Below are positions 36,670-45,633 of a DNA stretch of 64,000 nt, in pieces. The position numbers and the translations under genes are program-made. Position 1 is the stretch's first letter; every line of letters starts with the position of its first letter. A model generated the notes under the pieces. The model was not told where the DNA came from. It made no database searches and saw nothing but the letters and a program-made list of their open reading frames with translations. Source of the stretch: SKKY01 sp965228015 (lineage in GTDB: Bacteria; Bacillota; Peptococcia; Peptococcales; SKKY01); contig OZ245787.1 of the NCBI GenBank assembly GCA_965228015.1, positions 1,054,001-1,118,000 on the forward strand. The letters are read 5' to 3'.

Positions 36670-37765
36670 AGCTTTCCTCTTCTTCAAAATCATCTATATC
36701 AAAATCAAGGTTTTCCATCATTTCATTTTGCTGGCTCTCACTCTTTATGTCAATTTTCCAGGTTGTAAGCTTTGCTGCAAGACGAGCATTTTGCCCTTCC
36801 TTTCCAATAGCCAGAGAAAGTTGGTAGTCCGGAACAACAACGCTTGCTTTTTTATCCTCTTCGTAAACCGTTACCTCATATACTTTTGAAGGACTTAAGG
36901 AATTTCTGATAAATTCTGCTATATCCTCACTCCAGTTTACTATATCTATTTTTTCTCCCTTTAATTCATCAACAATAACCTGAACCTTTGAACCTTTAGG
37001 TCCAACACAGGCTCCAACAGGATCAACATTTTCGTCATTTGAGTATACTGCTATTTTCGATCTGCTTCCTGCTTCTCTGGCGATAGATTTTATTTCAACA
37101 ACTCCGTCATGGATTTCAAGAACCTCTAATTCAAAAAGTCTTTTTAAAAGTCCTGGATGTGAGCGGGAAAGTAATACCTGAGGCCCTTTTGTAGTTTTTC
37201 TTACTTCAAGAACATATACTTTGATACGCTGATGAATTTCAAGCCTCTCCCCCTCCATTTGCTCACTTGGAAGTAAAATTGCTTCAACTTTTCCTAAGTC
37301 CACATATGCAGTTTTAGCATCAATTCTTTGAACAATACCGTTTACGATATCTCCCTCTTTGCCAATATATTCGTCATAAATTATGTCTCTTTCTGCTTCT
37401 CTAACTTTTTGAATAACTGAGTTCTTAACTGATTGAGCAACAACTCTTCCATAATCTTTTGGAGTTACATTTATTTCAACATAATTTCCCGGTTGATAAA
37501 GATGACTTATTTTTCTTGCTTCCTCAAAGGAAATTTCATTTTTTTCATCTTCTGTTTCTTCTACAACCAATTTTTTTTCTATTATTGTTAATTCTCCTGT
37601 TTCTCTATTCAAATTAACTTCAATATTGTTTGCGTTTGAATTCTTACCAGCATTTTTTTTGTAATAAGCAAGAAGAGATTCAGTAATTGCCTGATAAATA
37701 ACTTCAGGATCAATACCTTTTTCCTTTTCAATCTCTTTTATTGCTTCCATTAAATCTACGTTCAC
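36650..37765 (-). CDS. nusA: Transcription termination/antitermination factor NusA
   Basis: 371 residues. N-terminal RNA-polymerase-binding domain (MEAIKEIEKEKGIDPEVIYQAI), S1 (EGDIVNGIVQRIDAKTAYVDLG), KH1 (AGSRSKIAVYSNDENVDPVGACVG) and KH2 (LAIGKEGQNARLAAKLT), then a short acidic tail. No C-terminal acidic repeats, as usual outside proteobacteria. GTG start with GAGGAGG. Confidence 0.97.
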   Translation of the reverse strand: MNVDLMEAIKEIEKEKGIDPEVIYQAITESLLAYYKKNAGKNSNANNIEVNLNRETGELTIIEKKLVVEETEDEKNEISFEEARKISHLYQPGNYVEINVTPKDYGRVVAQSVKNSVIQKVREAERDIIYDEYIGKEGDIVNGIVQRIDAKTAYVDLGKVEAILLPSEQMEGERLEIHQRIKVYVLEVRKTTKGPQVLLSRSHPGLLKRLFELEVLEIHDGVVEIKSIAREAGSRSKIAVYSNDENVDPVGACVGPKGSKVQVIVDELKGEKIDIVNWSEDIAEFIRNSLSPSKVYEVTVYEEDKKASVVVPDYQLSLAIGKEGQNARLAAKLTTWKIDIKSESQQNEMMENLDFDIDDFEEEESYDEENS

Positions 37766-37784
37766 CTAAATAACCTCCTCATTT

Positions 37785-38237
37785 CTATTCTTCCCAAAGT
37801 AAATTAACTCTTGAAATTAGTTCTCTTGGTATTTTTATTTCTTCATCAGAAACAATTGTTAAATTTTCTTCGCCAACTTCACCTAATTCTCCGCTAAACT
37901 GCTTTTTATCTTGAAATTTTGTAAATAGTTTTACTGTTACTTTGCTTCCCTTAAACTTTTTAAAATCTTTATCTTTTTTCAAAACTCTCTCAATTCCCGG
38001 AGATGAAACTTCAAGATAATATTCCTGAGGAACAGGATCAACTTCGTCCAGCTTTTTACTTACAACCCTGCTTAAATCAGCGCAATTATCAATATCAACA
38101 CCTTCTTCATGATCAATATATACTCTTAAAAACCAATCAGAACCTTCTTTAAGAAACTCGACATCTACAAGTTCAAACCCTAGTTCATTTATAATTGGTT
38201 CAATAATTTCAGATACTGTATCAACTATTTTAGACAT
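37785..38237 (-). CDS. rimP: Ribosome maturation factor RimP
   Basis: 150 residues. Assists 30S assembly. IINELGFELVDVEFLKEGSDWFLRVYID, DCADLSRVVSKKLDEVDPVPQEYYLEVSSPGIERVLK are typical. First gene of the rimP-nusA-infB operon; GGGAGAGGTG lies upstream of the ATG. Confidence 0.96.
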   Translation of the reverse strand: MSKIVDTVSEIIEPIINELGFELVDVEFLKEGSDWFLRVYIDHEEGVDIDNCADLSRVVSKKLDEVDPVPQEYYLEVSSPGIERVLKKDKDFKKFKGSKVTVKLFTKFQDKKQFSGELGEVGEENLTIVSDEEIKIPRELISRVNLLWEE

Positions 38238-38268
38238 TTATAAACACCTCTCCCTAAAATAATAGGAA

Positions 38269-38291
38269 AGAGTGGGCAATAAACCCACTCT
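38269..38291 (-). terminator. Hairpin between recN and rimP
   Basis: AGAGTGGG / CCCACTCT, 7-nt loop, then TTTCCTATTATTTT on the minus strand. It likely terminates the recN end of the upstream operon; the T tract is imperfect. Confidence 0.6.
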
Positions 38292-38348
38292 CTGCAAAAA
38301 TTCTATCTCATTTAACACATTATATGATATCACAAACACCATTTTCTA

Positions 38349-40001
38349 TCAAGTATTTAATAGTTTGGCGGCAAATTTTCTCCCCGCTTCACTTCGGTCT
38401 CCCAGCATTCGGCTAACCTCTGTTATTCTTTCTTCATCATCCAGCTTTTTTACAATTGTCTGGGTTCTGTTGTCAGCCTCAATTTTACTTATCAAGAAGT
38501 GACTGTCCGCTACCGCAGCCAACCGAGGGGAATGAGTAACACAAAGAACCTGTTTTTCTTTTGCAACCTGAAGAAGTTTTTCAGCAACTTTTAAAATTGT
38601 TTCTCCCCCAATTCCTAAGTCAACCTCATCAAAAATCATCGTACTGATTCCATCTTCAGTAATAATTACTTTTAATGAAAGCATTATTCTTGACATTTCT
38701 CCTCCAGATGCAATCTTTGAAATCCCTTTTGGTTCTTCACCCAGGTTTGCTGAGATTAAAAATTCTGCAACATCAATGCCATCTTTACCAGGGATTCCAT
38801 TTTCAAAAACAGTTTTGAAAACTACATTATTCATTCCCAGCCATGTTAATTCATTTTTTATATTAACTTCTAATTCCTTTGCTATTTCTTTTCTCATTAA
38901 TGAAAGTTCCGTTGCTTTCTGAGAATAATCTTCGAATGCATTTTGTAATTCTTTTTCCGCCTGTTCAAGATAGTATGAAGTATTGTTTAATATTTCCAGT
39001 TCTCCACTAATCTCTTCTTTTTTTTCTAAAAGACCCTGCAAATCAAGATTATGTTTTTTCTTGATTTTCTGTAAGCTGAATTTTCTCTCACTTAACAGAT
39101 CCAGTTTCTTTTGGTCAAATTCTTCTTCGTTAATATATTTCTTTATTTCCAGAACTATATCTTCAAGTTCAAAGTATATATTGCTTAATCTTTCTTCTGT
39201 CTCTTTAACCTTTTCAATATATGCTGAAAGACTGGAAATTTCTGCCAAAGCATTTCCGGTTTTCTCATAAGCAGAATCCTGCCCATATAAATTTTCTGAA
39301 GCTTTATAGATTAACTGACTAATTTTTTCCTGATTCTCAAGAAACAATAATTCCTGTTCAATTTCTTTATCTTCATTTGGACTCTTAATATCAATTTTTT
39401 CAATTTCTTCATACTGAAAAACAAGAAAATCTTTTTTTTGTTTTTCATTTAGAATTTTATCTTTTAATTCTTCAGCTCTTTTTTTCTTTTCCATATAAAG
39501 AAAATATTTTTCTTTTACCTCTTTTTTTAGGCCGCTAACTTTTTTAACCCCGGAATTATCCAAAATTCCAAGATGATTTGAGGAATCACTTAAAATCTGA
39601 AAATCATGCTGACCATAAATATTCAAAAACTTCGAAGCAAAGTTTTTCAAAAAGCCTGCCTGTATAATTATCCCATTGATTCTTGCTAAACTCTTTCCGT
39701 TAGGATTAATCTCTCTTCTGATTACAAGATAATCATCCTCCAGAGGAATGCCCGCTTCCTCTGCCATTTCCTTTAGTTCATTAGAAAGTAAAAAATCAAA
39801 ACAACCCTCCACCCAGGTTTTCTGGTCCTTATTTCTTATGTATTCTCCTTGGGTTCTTCCACCCATCAGGAGAGATATGGCACCAACAATAATTGACTTA
39901 CCTGCTCCCGTTTCTCCAGATAAAACATTCAATCCGGAGGAAAATTCAATCTCCAGATGGTCAATTAAAGCATAATTTGAAATATTTAACATTCTAAGCA
40001 C
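38349..40001 (-). CDS. recN: DNA repair protein RecN
   Basis: About 550 residues, SMC-like ATPase in double-strand-break repair. Walker A SGETGAGKSIIVGAI, Q-loop region, long coiled coils (about 160-380), signature ISKIASGGEMSRIMLSLK and Walker B IFDEVDLGIGG. GTG 40001 is 7 nt from GGGGG; the ATG at 40007 is too close to it. It follows argR. Frame intact. Confidence 0.96.
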   Translation of the reverse strand: MLRMLNISNYALIDHLEIEFSSGLNVLSGETGAGKSIIVGAISLLMGGRTQGEYIRNKDQKTWVEGCFDFLLSNELKEMAEEAGIPLEDDYLVIRREINPNGKSLARINGIIIQAGFLKNFASKFLNIYGQHDFQILSDSSNHLGILDNSGVKKVSGLKKEVKEKYFLYMEKKKRAEELKDKILNEKQKKDFLVFQYEEIEKIDIKSPNEDKEIEQELLFLENQEKISQLIYKASENLYGQDSAYEKTGNALAEISSLSAYIEKVKETEERLSNIYFELEDIVLEIKKYINEEEFDQKKLDLLSERKFSLQKIKKKHNLDLQGLLEKKEEISGELEILNNTSYYLEQAEKELQNAFEDYSQKATELSLMRKEIAKELEVNIKNELTWLGMNNVVFKTVFENGIPGKDGIDVAEFLISANLGEEPKGISKIASGGEMSRIMLSLKVIITEDGISTMIFDEVDLGIGGETILKVAEKLLQVAKEKQVLCVTHSPRLAAVADSHFLISKIEADNRTQTIVKKLDDEERITEVSRMLGDRSEAGRKFAAKLLNT

Positions 40002-40019
40002 AATCATGCCCCCTGTTAA

Positions 40020-40472
40020 TTAATATTCAATATATTTTCTGATTCTTTTTACTATTTGTTCAACAGCTTCTTTTGGCTTAACAACCAGCAAAATAGTATC
40101 ATCTCCGGCAACAGTTCCAATTACTTCTTCCCATGTAAAATTATCAAGAGCATAGGCAACAACATTGGCATTTGCAGGAGCAGTTTTTACAACAACAATA
40201 TTTTCACTGTAATCTACATCCAAAACAAATTCTCTTAAGACAAATTCAAATTTTTTCTCCGATACTACAACAGCTTCCTGTGGTGCTGCATAACGATATG
40301 AATTTTCACCTAAAGATATTTTTATTAAATTTAGCTCTTTTATATCTCTTGACACTGTAGCTTGAGTAACCTCAAATCCCGCCTCTATAAGGGCATCTGC
40401 CAATTCCTTTTGAGTTGAGACAATTTGATTTTCAATTAAATTCAGTATCTTTTTCTGCCTGATACTTTTCAT
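40020..40472 (-). CDS. argR: Arginine repressor ArgR
   Basis: 150 residues. Winged helix (RQKKILNLIENQIVSTQKELADALIEAGFEVTQATVSRDIKELNLIK) and a C-terminal arginine-binding hexamerisation domain (VIGTVAGDDTILLVV). Regulates arginine genes elsewhere. Located directly before recN, as in most Firmicutes. Confidence 0.96.
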   Translation of the reverse strand: MKSIRQKKILNLIENQIVSTQKELADALIEAGFEVTQATVSRDIKELNLIKISLGENSYRYAAPQEAVVVSEKKFEFVLREFVLDVDYSENIVVVKTAPANANVVAYALDNFTWEEVIGTVAGDDTILLVVKPKEAVEQIVKRIRKYIEY

Positions 40473-40476
40473 AATT

Positions 40477-41049
40477 TTATTCTCCTTTTTTGTATATTAT
40501 TAGTAAAAAAGGTGCTGTCTTTATTCCGTTTATATGTTTGAATTCCAGTACATCGAATTCTTTTTTATCCAATTCTTTAACATAAGACAAAACTGTATCT
40601 TTTTCTTCAGTTCCTCCAGGGTGACCTGCATAAAACATTATTGATATCATTCCTGGCTTTTTTAAAATTTTTAATGACTTTTTAATTGAATCCAGGGTGG
40701 TATCACTCTTAGTTGTAACTTCTTTTGATCCTCCGGGAAGATAGCCCAGGTTATATATTACTCCCCTTGCTTTACTTACATATTCCTCTATTCTGTCATG
40801 ACTTTCATTGTAGAAAATATAGTTTGTAAAGCCTGCTTCTTCCATTTTTTGAGAAGATCTTATTACAGCTTCCTTTTGTATGTCGAAACCAACTACTTTT
40901 CCTTCAGAACCAACAATACTTGCAATAAATAATGCATCATAACCATTTCCCAGAGTTGCATCAACTACAGTATCACCAGTTTTTAATAAGGTAGTAAGCA
41001 TTTTCTTATTCATAAAATTCAAGTTCGTAAAAATACTTTGTTCTTTCAA
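40477..41049 (-). CDS. YtqB/MnmM-family SAM methyltransferase
   Basis: 190 residues, class I Rossmann methyltransferase: DTVVDATLGNGYDALFIAS (SAM site), GFDIQKEAV, YNLGYLPGGSKEVTT, and ISIMFYAGHPGG. Close to Bacillus YtqB, recently assigned to tRNA wobble-uridine 5-aminomethyl methylation (MnmM). TTG start, AGGAG 9 nt upstream. Between nadK and argR. Substrate inferred from family only. Confidence 0.85.
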   Translation of the reverse strand: MKEQSIFTNLNFMNKKMLTTLLKTGDTVVDATLGNGYDALFIASIVGSEGKVVGFDIQKEAVIRSSQKMEEAGFTNYIFYNESHDRIEEYVSKARGVIYNLGYLPGGSKEVTTKSDTTLDSIKKSLKILKKPGMISIMFYAGHPGGTEEKDTVLSYVKELDKKEFDVLEFKHINGIKTAPFLLIIYKKGE

Positions 41050-41060
41050 CTTTTTTTCTC

Positions 41061-41897
41061 CTAAAACTTATCTCTTATTCTTCCAAAAAAACCTTCCTTG
41101 GAAAACTTAACAAAATTCAATCTGCTCTCAGCTTTTTTAATTATTATTCTGTCTCCATTTTCCAGTTCAAATCCATTTTGCCCGTCAATAGTCAGCATAG
41201 ATTTTATTCTGGGTGAACATAGTGTAATTTCCACATCTTTCTCAGGAGGAATTACCATTGGCCTGGCGCTTAGAGAATGGGGACAAATAGGGGTGATTAT
41301 ACTAACATCCATTCCTGGAAAAACAATAGGTCCCCCTGCGGAAAGGGAATATGCCGTTGAGCCTGTTGGTGTTGCAATTATTACTCCATCTGAAGAATAA
41401 TCTCTAAAATATTCCCCCCCAATATACATAAAAATTCTAATCAATCTGGAAAATGCTCCTTTGTTAATTACAAAGTCATTCAAAGCCATGAATGATCTTA
41501 CAACTTTTTCATTTCTTATTACATCGGCAGCTAAAAGCATTCTTTTTTCAAGGAAATATTTTCCGTCTATAATATTTTTCAATGCTTCAAAAACATTACC
41601 TTTTTCCACTTCAGTAAGAAAACCAAGTTTCCCCATGTTGATTCCAAGAATAGGGAGTCCACATCCGAAGATCCGTCTCGATCCTCTCAGGAAAGTTCCA
41701 TCTCCGCCAACTACAATGAGAAATTCTATAGTATTATTAAATTCAGTTTTTGAAAGCTCATTGATTTCTTCAAGAACGGCACACTCTTCTGCAAGGGCAA
41801 ATACTTCCATTCCCTCTGTTTTTAAAAAATCTGCTATTTTTTTTGAAAGCTCAGCAGTTTCGCCCTTATCATAATTTAATATAATTCCGAATTTCAT
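41061..41897 (-). CDS. nadK: NAD kinase
   Basis: About 278 residues; makes NADP from NAD. Motifs: VVGGDGTFLRGSR and TPTGSTAYSLSAGGPIV, with LALNDFVINKG. ATG 41897 has AAGGTG 6 nt upstream and is preferred over GTG 41906. The operon also holds nfnAB, which interconverts NADH and NADPH. Confidence 0.96.
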   Translation of the reverse strand: MKFGIILNYDKGETAELSKKIADFLKTEGMEVFALAEECAVLEEINELSKTEFNNTIEFLIVVGGDGTFLRGSRRIFGCGLPILGINMGKLGFLTEVEKGNVFEALKNIIDGKYFLEKRMLLAADVIRNEKVVRSFMALNDFVINKGAFSRLIRIFMYIGGEYFRDYSSDGVIIATPTGSTAYSLSAGGPIVFPGMDVSIITPICPHSLSARPMVIPPEKDVEITLCSPRIKSMLTIDGQNGFELENGDRIIIKKAESRLNFVKFSKEGFFGRIRDKF

Positions 41898-41902
41898 TAT
41901 GT

Positions 41903-42334
41903 TCACCTTAAGCCCCTTTTTAAAGTTATCCTGTCAATTCTGTTTTTTTCCATATCAATAAGAATTACCTCTTTTACGCCATAAGCATAATAATAGTCAA
42001 AAAGTTGTCTTCTTATTATCGCCTGAGTTATTCTTGTTTTCTCTCCGGTTTTAACTTCGCAAATCACTTTCCTAAAAAACCTTCTTGCAAGAAAATCTGC
42101 CTTTACATAAGCTCTTTTTTTCTCCCCATTCAGATAATAGTAAACATCTCTCCTAGGTTGAATTTCAATCACACGATATCCCTGAACTTCAAGAAGGTCC
42201 ATCGCCTTTTTTTCTGCTGATTTTGCCTTGAAATATATTTTCTTTTTACGATAACTATTCCAGGCTTTTAAAGTATAGGAAAGTACTGATATACCTAAAA
42301 CAAAGCCAATAATTAAATAATCACTTTTAATCAA
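41903..42334 (-). CDS. Membrane-anchored PD-(D/E)XK-like protein
   Basis: About 143 residues. One N-terminal helix (DYLIIGFVLGISVLSYTLKAW), then an alpha/beta domain: KKAMDLLEVQGYRVIEIQP, KADFLARRFFRKVICEVKTGEKT, IRRQLFDYYYAYGVKEVILID. The ADFL ... EVKTG spacing resembles the D-ExK core of restriction-endonuclease-fold nucleases. TTG 42334 is chosen from a GGGGGA site. It overlaps the tlyA end by 8 bp and precedes nadK. Function unknown. Confidence 0.6.
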   Translation of the reverse strand: MIKSDYLIIGFVLGISVLSYTLKAWNSYRKKKIYFKAKSAEKKAMDLLEVQGYRVIEIQPRRDVYYYLNGEKKRAYVKADFLARRFFRKVICEVKTGEKTRITQAIIRRQLFDYYYAYGVKEVILIDMEKNRIDRITLKRGLR

Positions 42335-43136
42335 AAGACTTTCCCCCAAAGGCTTCCTTTACTATTTCCTGAGGGGAATAATCTGCATGGGTCACTATAC
42401 TTTCTGATGTACCTAACCATAAAAGATATTCAATATTTCCTTCAGGTCCCTTTATAGGTGAGAATGTAGGCCCTTTTATTATAAAACCCTGTTCTATTGA
42501 AAAATTTAAAATCTTTTCAATCACTTCTATATGAACCTCTGGGTCTTTTACAACTCCTTTTTTTCCAACTTTTTCTCTTCCAGCTTCAAATTGGGGCTTA
42601 ATAAGAACAACAGCTTCTCCACCGTCACCTTTTAAAACCTTTTTTATTGCAGGAAGAATCTTTGTTAAAGAGATAAAGGCCACATCGGTAGTTACAAAAT
42701 CAATTTCATCAGGAAAAATTTCTTTTTCCAGGTACCTGGCATTAGTTCTTTCCATTGTAACGACTCTTTCATCACTTCGAAGTTTCCAGTCCAATTGACC
42801 ATAACCAACATCTACTGCATAAACCTTAGAAGCACCATTTTGAAGGGCACAGTCTGTAAAACCTCCTGTGGAAGCACCTATGTCTAAAAGAACCTTATTA
42901 TTTAAAGTAATCGGAAAAATCTTCAGTGCTTTCTCTAGTTTTAATCCGCCTCTGCTTACATATTTTAATTTTTCACCAATTATTTCTATTTCTGCATCTT
43001 CATTAAACATAGTTCCCGGTTTATCTGCTTTTTCCTTATTAACAAGAATTTTTCCTGCTATAATCAAGGCTCTTGCTTTTTCCCGGCTTTCTGTTAGTTT
43101 TCTTTCATGAAGAAGTTTATCCAATCTTATTTTCAT
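42327..43136 (-). CDS. tlyA: TlyA-family rRNA 2'-O-methyltransferase
   Basis: 269 residues. N-terminal S4 domain (RLDKLLHERKLTESREKARALIIAGKILVN) and FtsJ-like methyltransferase (LLDIGASTGGFTDCALQNGA, VDFVTTDVAFISL, LIKPQFEAGREKV). Homologues methylate 16S/23S rRNA cytidines. Start overlaps dxs by 4 bp; usual place after dxs. Confidence 0.93.
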   Translation of the reverse strand: MKIRLDKLLHERKLTESREKARALIIAGKILVNKEKADKPGTMFNEDAEIEIIGEKLKYVSRGGLKLEKALKIFPITLNNKVLLDIGASTGGFTDCALQNGASKVYAVDVGYGQLDWKLRSDERVVTMERTNARYLEKEIFPDEIDFVTTDVAFISLTKILPAIKKVLKGDGGEAVVLIKPQFEAGREKVGKKGVVKDPEVHIEVIEKILNFSIEQGFIIKGPTFSPIKGPEGNIEYLLWLGTSESIVTHADYSPQEIVKEAFGGKSFD

Positions 43137-45058
43137 AAATATTTTCTCCGGTTCATGTTTAATACTTTTGCAAAGGATCCGGCGGATACCAATTTTTCTT
43201 TTATTTTTTCAGCAATGCTTTCCCCTGAAAGTCCACAATTTTCTCTTAATAAGCTTTGGGGACCATGCTCAATAAAATTATCTTCTATTCCAATTCTTAG
43301 AAGGGATTTTAATATTCCATGATCTTCCAATAAGGAAGACACTTCTTCTGAGAAACCACCTTTAAGAACATTTTCCTCCACCGTTACTATTAATTTCTTA
43401 TCTTTAACATTTTCGATAATAAGATTTTCATCAATAGGTTTAATAAATCTCGCATTGATTACTCCCGCACTAATATGGGAATTTTCTAATATATCCCTTG
43501 CTCTTATTGCTTCTTCAACCATACTTCCAACTGCAATAATTAATACATCCTGGCCGTGTTTTATTAAATCACCACGACCCTTTTCAATGTAATCAAAGTG
43601 CCCTCTGTCAATTATAACTCCCGTCCCTTCACCTCTTGGGTATCTAATAGAAACAGGAGAATTATATTTTGTTGCCGAATACAACATATTGCCTAATTCC
43701 TTCTCATCCTTTGGTGCCATTACAATCATATTAGGTATATGTCTCAGATAAGAAATATCGAAAACACCATGATGTGTTGGTCCATCTTCACCAACCAAAC
43801 CTGCACGGTCCAGGGCAAAAATAACTGGAATATTTTGCAGAGCTACATCATGGACAATCTGATCATAAGCTCTTTGTAAAAAAGTACTGTAAATAGCAAC
43901 CACAGGTTTTATTCCACCCCTGGCTAATGCGGCAGCAAAAGTTACAGCATGTTGTTCTGCAATTCCAACATCATAAAAACGATTAGGATATTTCTGGGCA
44001 AAAACATCAGTTCCAGTACCTGAATCCATAGCAGCAGTAATCGCAACAATTTTTTCATCTTTTTCGGCAATATCTAAGAGTGCGTTTGAAAAAGCTTTTG
44101 TGTAGGAAATCTTTCCCGACTTGCTTCTGACTTCTCCTGTCTCTTTATCAAATGCTCCTATTCCATGAAATTTATCTGGATTTTCTTCAGCAAATTTATA
44201 TCCTTTACCTTTTTTTGTTATTACATGTATGATTTTTGGCCCTTTTATGTCTTTAATTTTCTTTAAAACATCTATTAATTCTTCTAAATTATGTCCGTCT
44301 ACAGGGCCGAAATACCTAAATCCAAGCTCTTCGAATAATTGTCCTGGGACCATAAGATATTTTACTGTGTCTTTTATTTTTTCTGCTGTCCACGCAACCT
44401 TATTTCCTATCTTAGGAATTCTGGTTAGTATATTTTCAACATATTGTTTTCTCTTGGTATAATTAGGGTCAAGTCTTACTTTGTTCAAATATGATGACAT
44501 GGCTCCAACATTTCCACTTATAGACATTTCATTATCATTTAAAATTACCGTCATATCACTTTGTAAGTGCCCGGCATGATTCATTGCTTCAAAAGCCGTT
44601 CCACCTGTCATGGCTCCATCTCCAATAACAGCCAAAACAGCATGATTTTCCCCATTTAAATCTCTGGCATTAGCCAAACCCAGAGCCGCCGAAATAGAAG
44701 TACTGCTATGCCCTACATCAAAACAATCATCGGCACATTCCTTGCATTTTGGAAATCCTGAAATACCCCCGTGTTTCCTAATTGATTTTAACTGTTCTTT
44801 CCTTCCCGAAAGGATTTTATGAACATATGCCTGATGACCTACATCCCAAATGAATTTATCCCTTGAAGAGTCAAAAACATAGTGAAGAGCAATTGTAAGC
44901 TCAACAACCCCTAAATTTGAAGCAAGATGACCACCATTTTCCGATACAACGTCAATAAGCTGTTCACGAATTTCTTCGGACAGCTTAGTAAGTTCTTCCA
45001 TTCTGTATTTTTTTATTTCATCTTTTAATAGTATTTCATCAGTTTTAATTAAACTCAT
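43133..45058 (-). CDS. dxs: 1-deoxy-D-xylulose-5-phosphate synthase
   Basis: 641 residues, first step of the MEP isoprenoid pathway. TPP-binding: DVGHQAYVHKIL, VIGDGAMTGGTAFEAMNHAG, LNDNEMSISGNVGAM; transketolase pyrimidine domain with YDVGIAEQHAVTFAAALA and DRAGLVGEDGPTHHGVFD. It lies 13 bp after oapA, in the same operon as ispA (prenyl diphosphate synthase) upstream. Frame intact. Confidence 0.98.
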   Translation of the reverse strand: MSLIKTDEILLKDEIKKYRMEELTKLSEEIREQLIDVVSENGGHLASNLGVVELTIALHYVFDSSRDKFIWDVGHQAYVHKILSGRKEQLKSIRKHGGISGFPKCKECADDCFDVGHSSTSISAALGLANARDLNGENHAVLAVIGDGAMTGGTAFEAMNHAGHLQSDMTVILNDNEMSISGNVGAMSSYLNKVRLDPNYTKRKQYVENILTRIPKIGNKVAWTAEKIKDTVKYLMVPGQLFEELGFRYFGPVDGHNLEELIDVLKKIKDIKGPKIIHVITKKGKGYKFAEENPDKFHGIGAFDKETGEVRSKSGKISYTKAFSNALLDIAEKDEKIVAITAAMDSGTGTDVFAQKYPNRFYDVGIAEQHAVTFAAALARGGIKPVVAIYSTFLQRAYDQIVHDVALQNIPVIFALDRAGLVGEDGPTHHGVFDISYLRHIPNMIVMAPKDEKELGNMLYSATKYNSPVSIRYPRGEGTGVIIDRGHFDYIEKGRGDLIKHGQDVLIIAVGSMVEEAIRARDILENSHISAGVINARFIKPIDENLIIENVKDKKLIVTVEENVLKGGFSEEVSSLLEDHGILKSLLRIGIEDNFIEHGPQSLLRENCGLSGESIAEKIKEKLVSAGSFAKVLNMNRRKYL

Positions 45059-45071
45059 TTTTCCACCTTCA

Positions 45072-45611
45072 TTACAACTTCGCTTTACTTAGGAGCTTAC
45101 CTATAAAAAAAATAATAGGAGTTCCATTCTTAATAGCCATTCCTTTTCCATAGGCCTTTCCACCTACAGTCAATGATGCAACCATAGAAGTAACTGATAC
45201 ACCTAAAATTAAACCATTTATATTAGGGTTTTGAATTAATACTTCAATAACAATAGCAGCACCTAATGCTCCGCTTAAAGTTCCGCAAATATCCCCGACA
45301 ACATCATTACAAATTGAAGATACTCTTGCAGAGTTCCTTACCAGTTCTACAGCCACTCTGGCTCCATAAACTTTTTGAGACGCTCTTGCATGAAGTACTT
45401 TAAGATCAGCAGTAACTGTTGCCATGCCAACCATATCGAATAATATTCCTATTAATATTACAACTAAAACCAATAAAATACTTACTGTTAAGGGTACAAC
45501 ACGAAAAGAAACTTCTGAAACCAATGATAAAACAAAGGAAAGAAGAAATGTTCCGATACCCATACCTAAAGCATTTTTTATTGATATTTCATTACCTTTA
45601 CTCTTAGCCAA
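45072..45611 (-). CDS. oapA: OapA, OLE RNA-associated membrane protein
   Basis: 179 residues with four predicted membrane helices (GTFLLSFVLSLVSEV, TVSILLVLVVILIGILF, GALGAAIVIEVLI, LILGVSVTSMVASLTVG). A charged central loop holds FDMVGMATVTADLKVLHARA, KVYGARVAVELVRNSARVSSICNDVVGDICG, which matches my knowledge of OapA. The TTG start has GGAGTG 8 nt upstream, and the ribosome-binding site begins just past the 3' end of the OLE RNA. OapA dimers bind OLE RNA at the membrane in Halalkalibacterium halodurans, where the complex supports growth under cold, alcohol and magnesium stress. Identification rests on topology, motifs and position. Confidence 0.88.
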   Translation of the reverse strand: MAKSKGNEISIKNALGMGIGTFLLSFVLSLVSEVSFRVVPLTVSILLVLVVILIGILFDMVGMATVTADLKVLHARASQKVYGARVAVELVRNSARVSSICNDVVGDICGTLSGALGAAIVIEVLIQNPNINGLILGVSVTSMVASLTVGGKAYGKGMAIKNGTPIIFFIGKLLSKAKL

Positions 45612-45633
45612 TTAATTCACTCCAAAATAAAAT

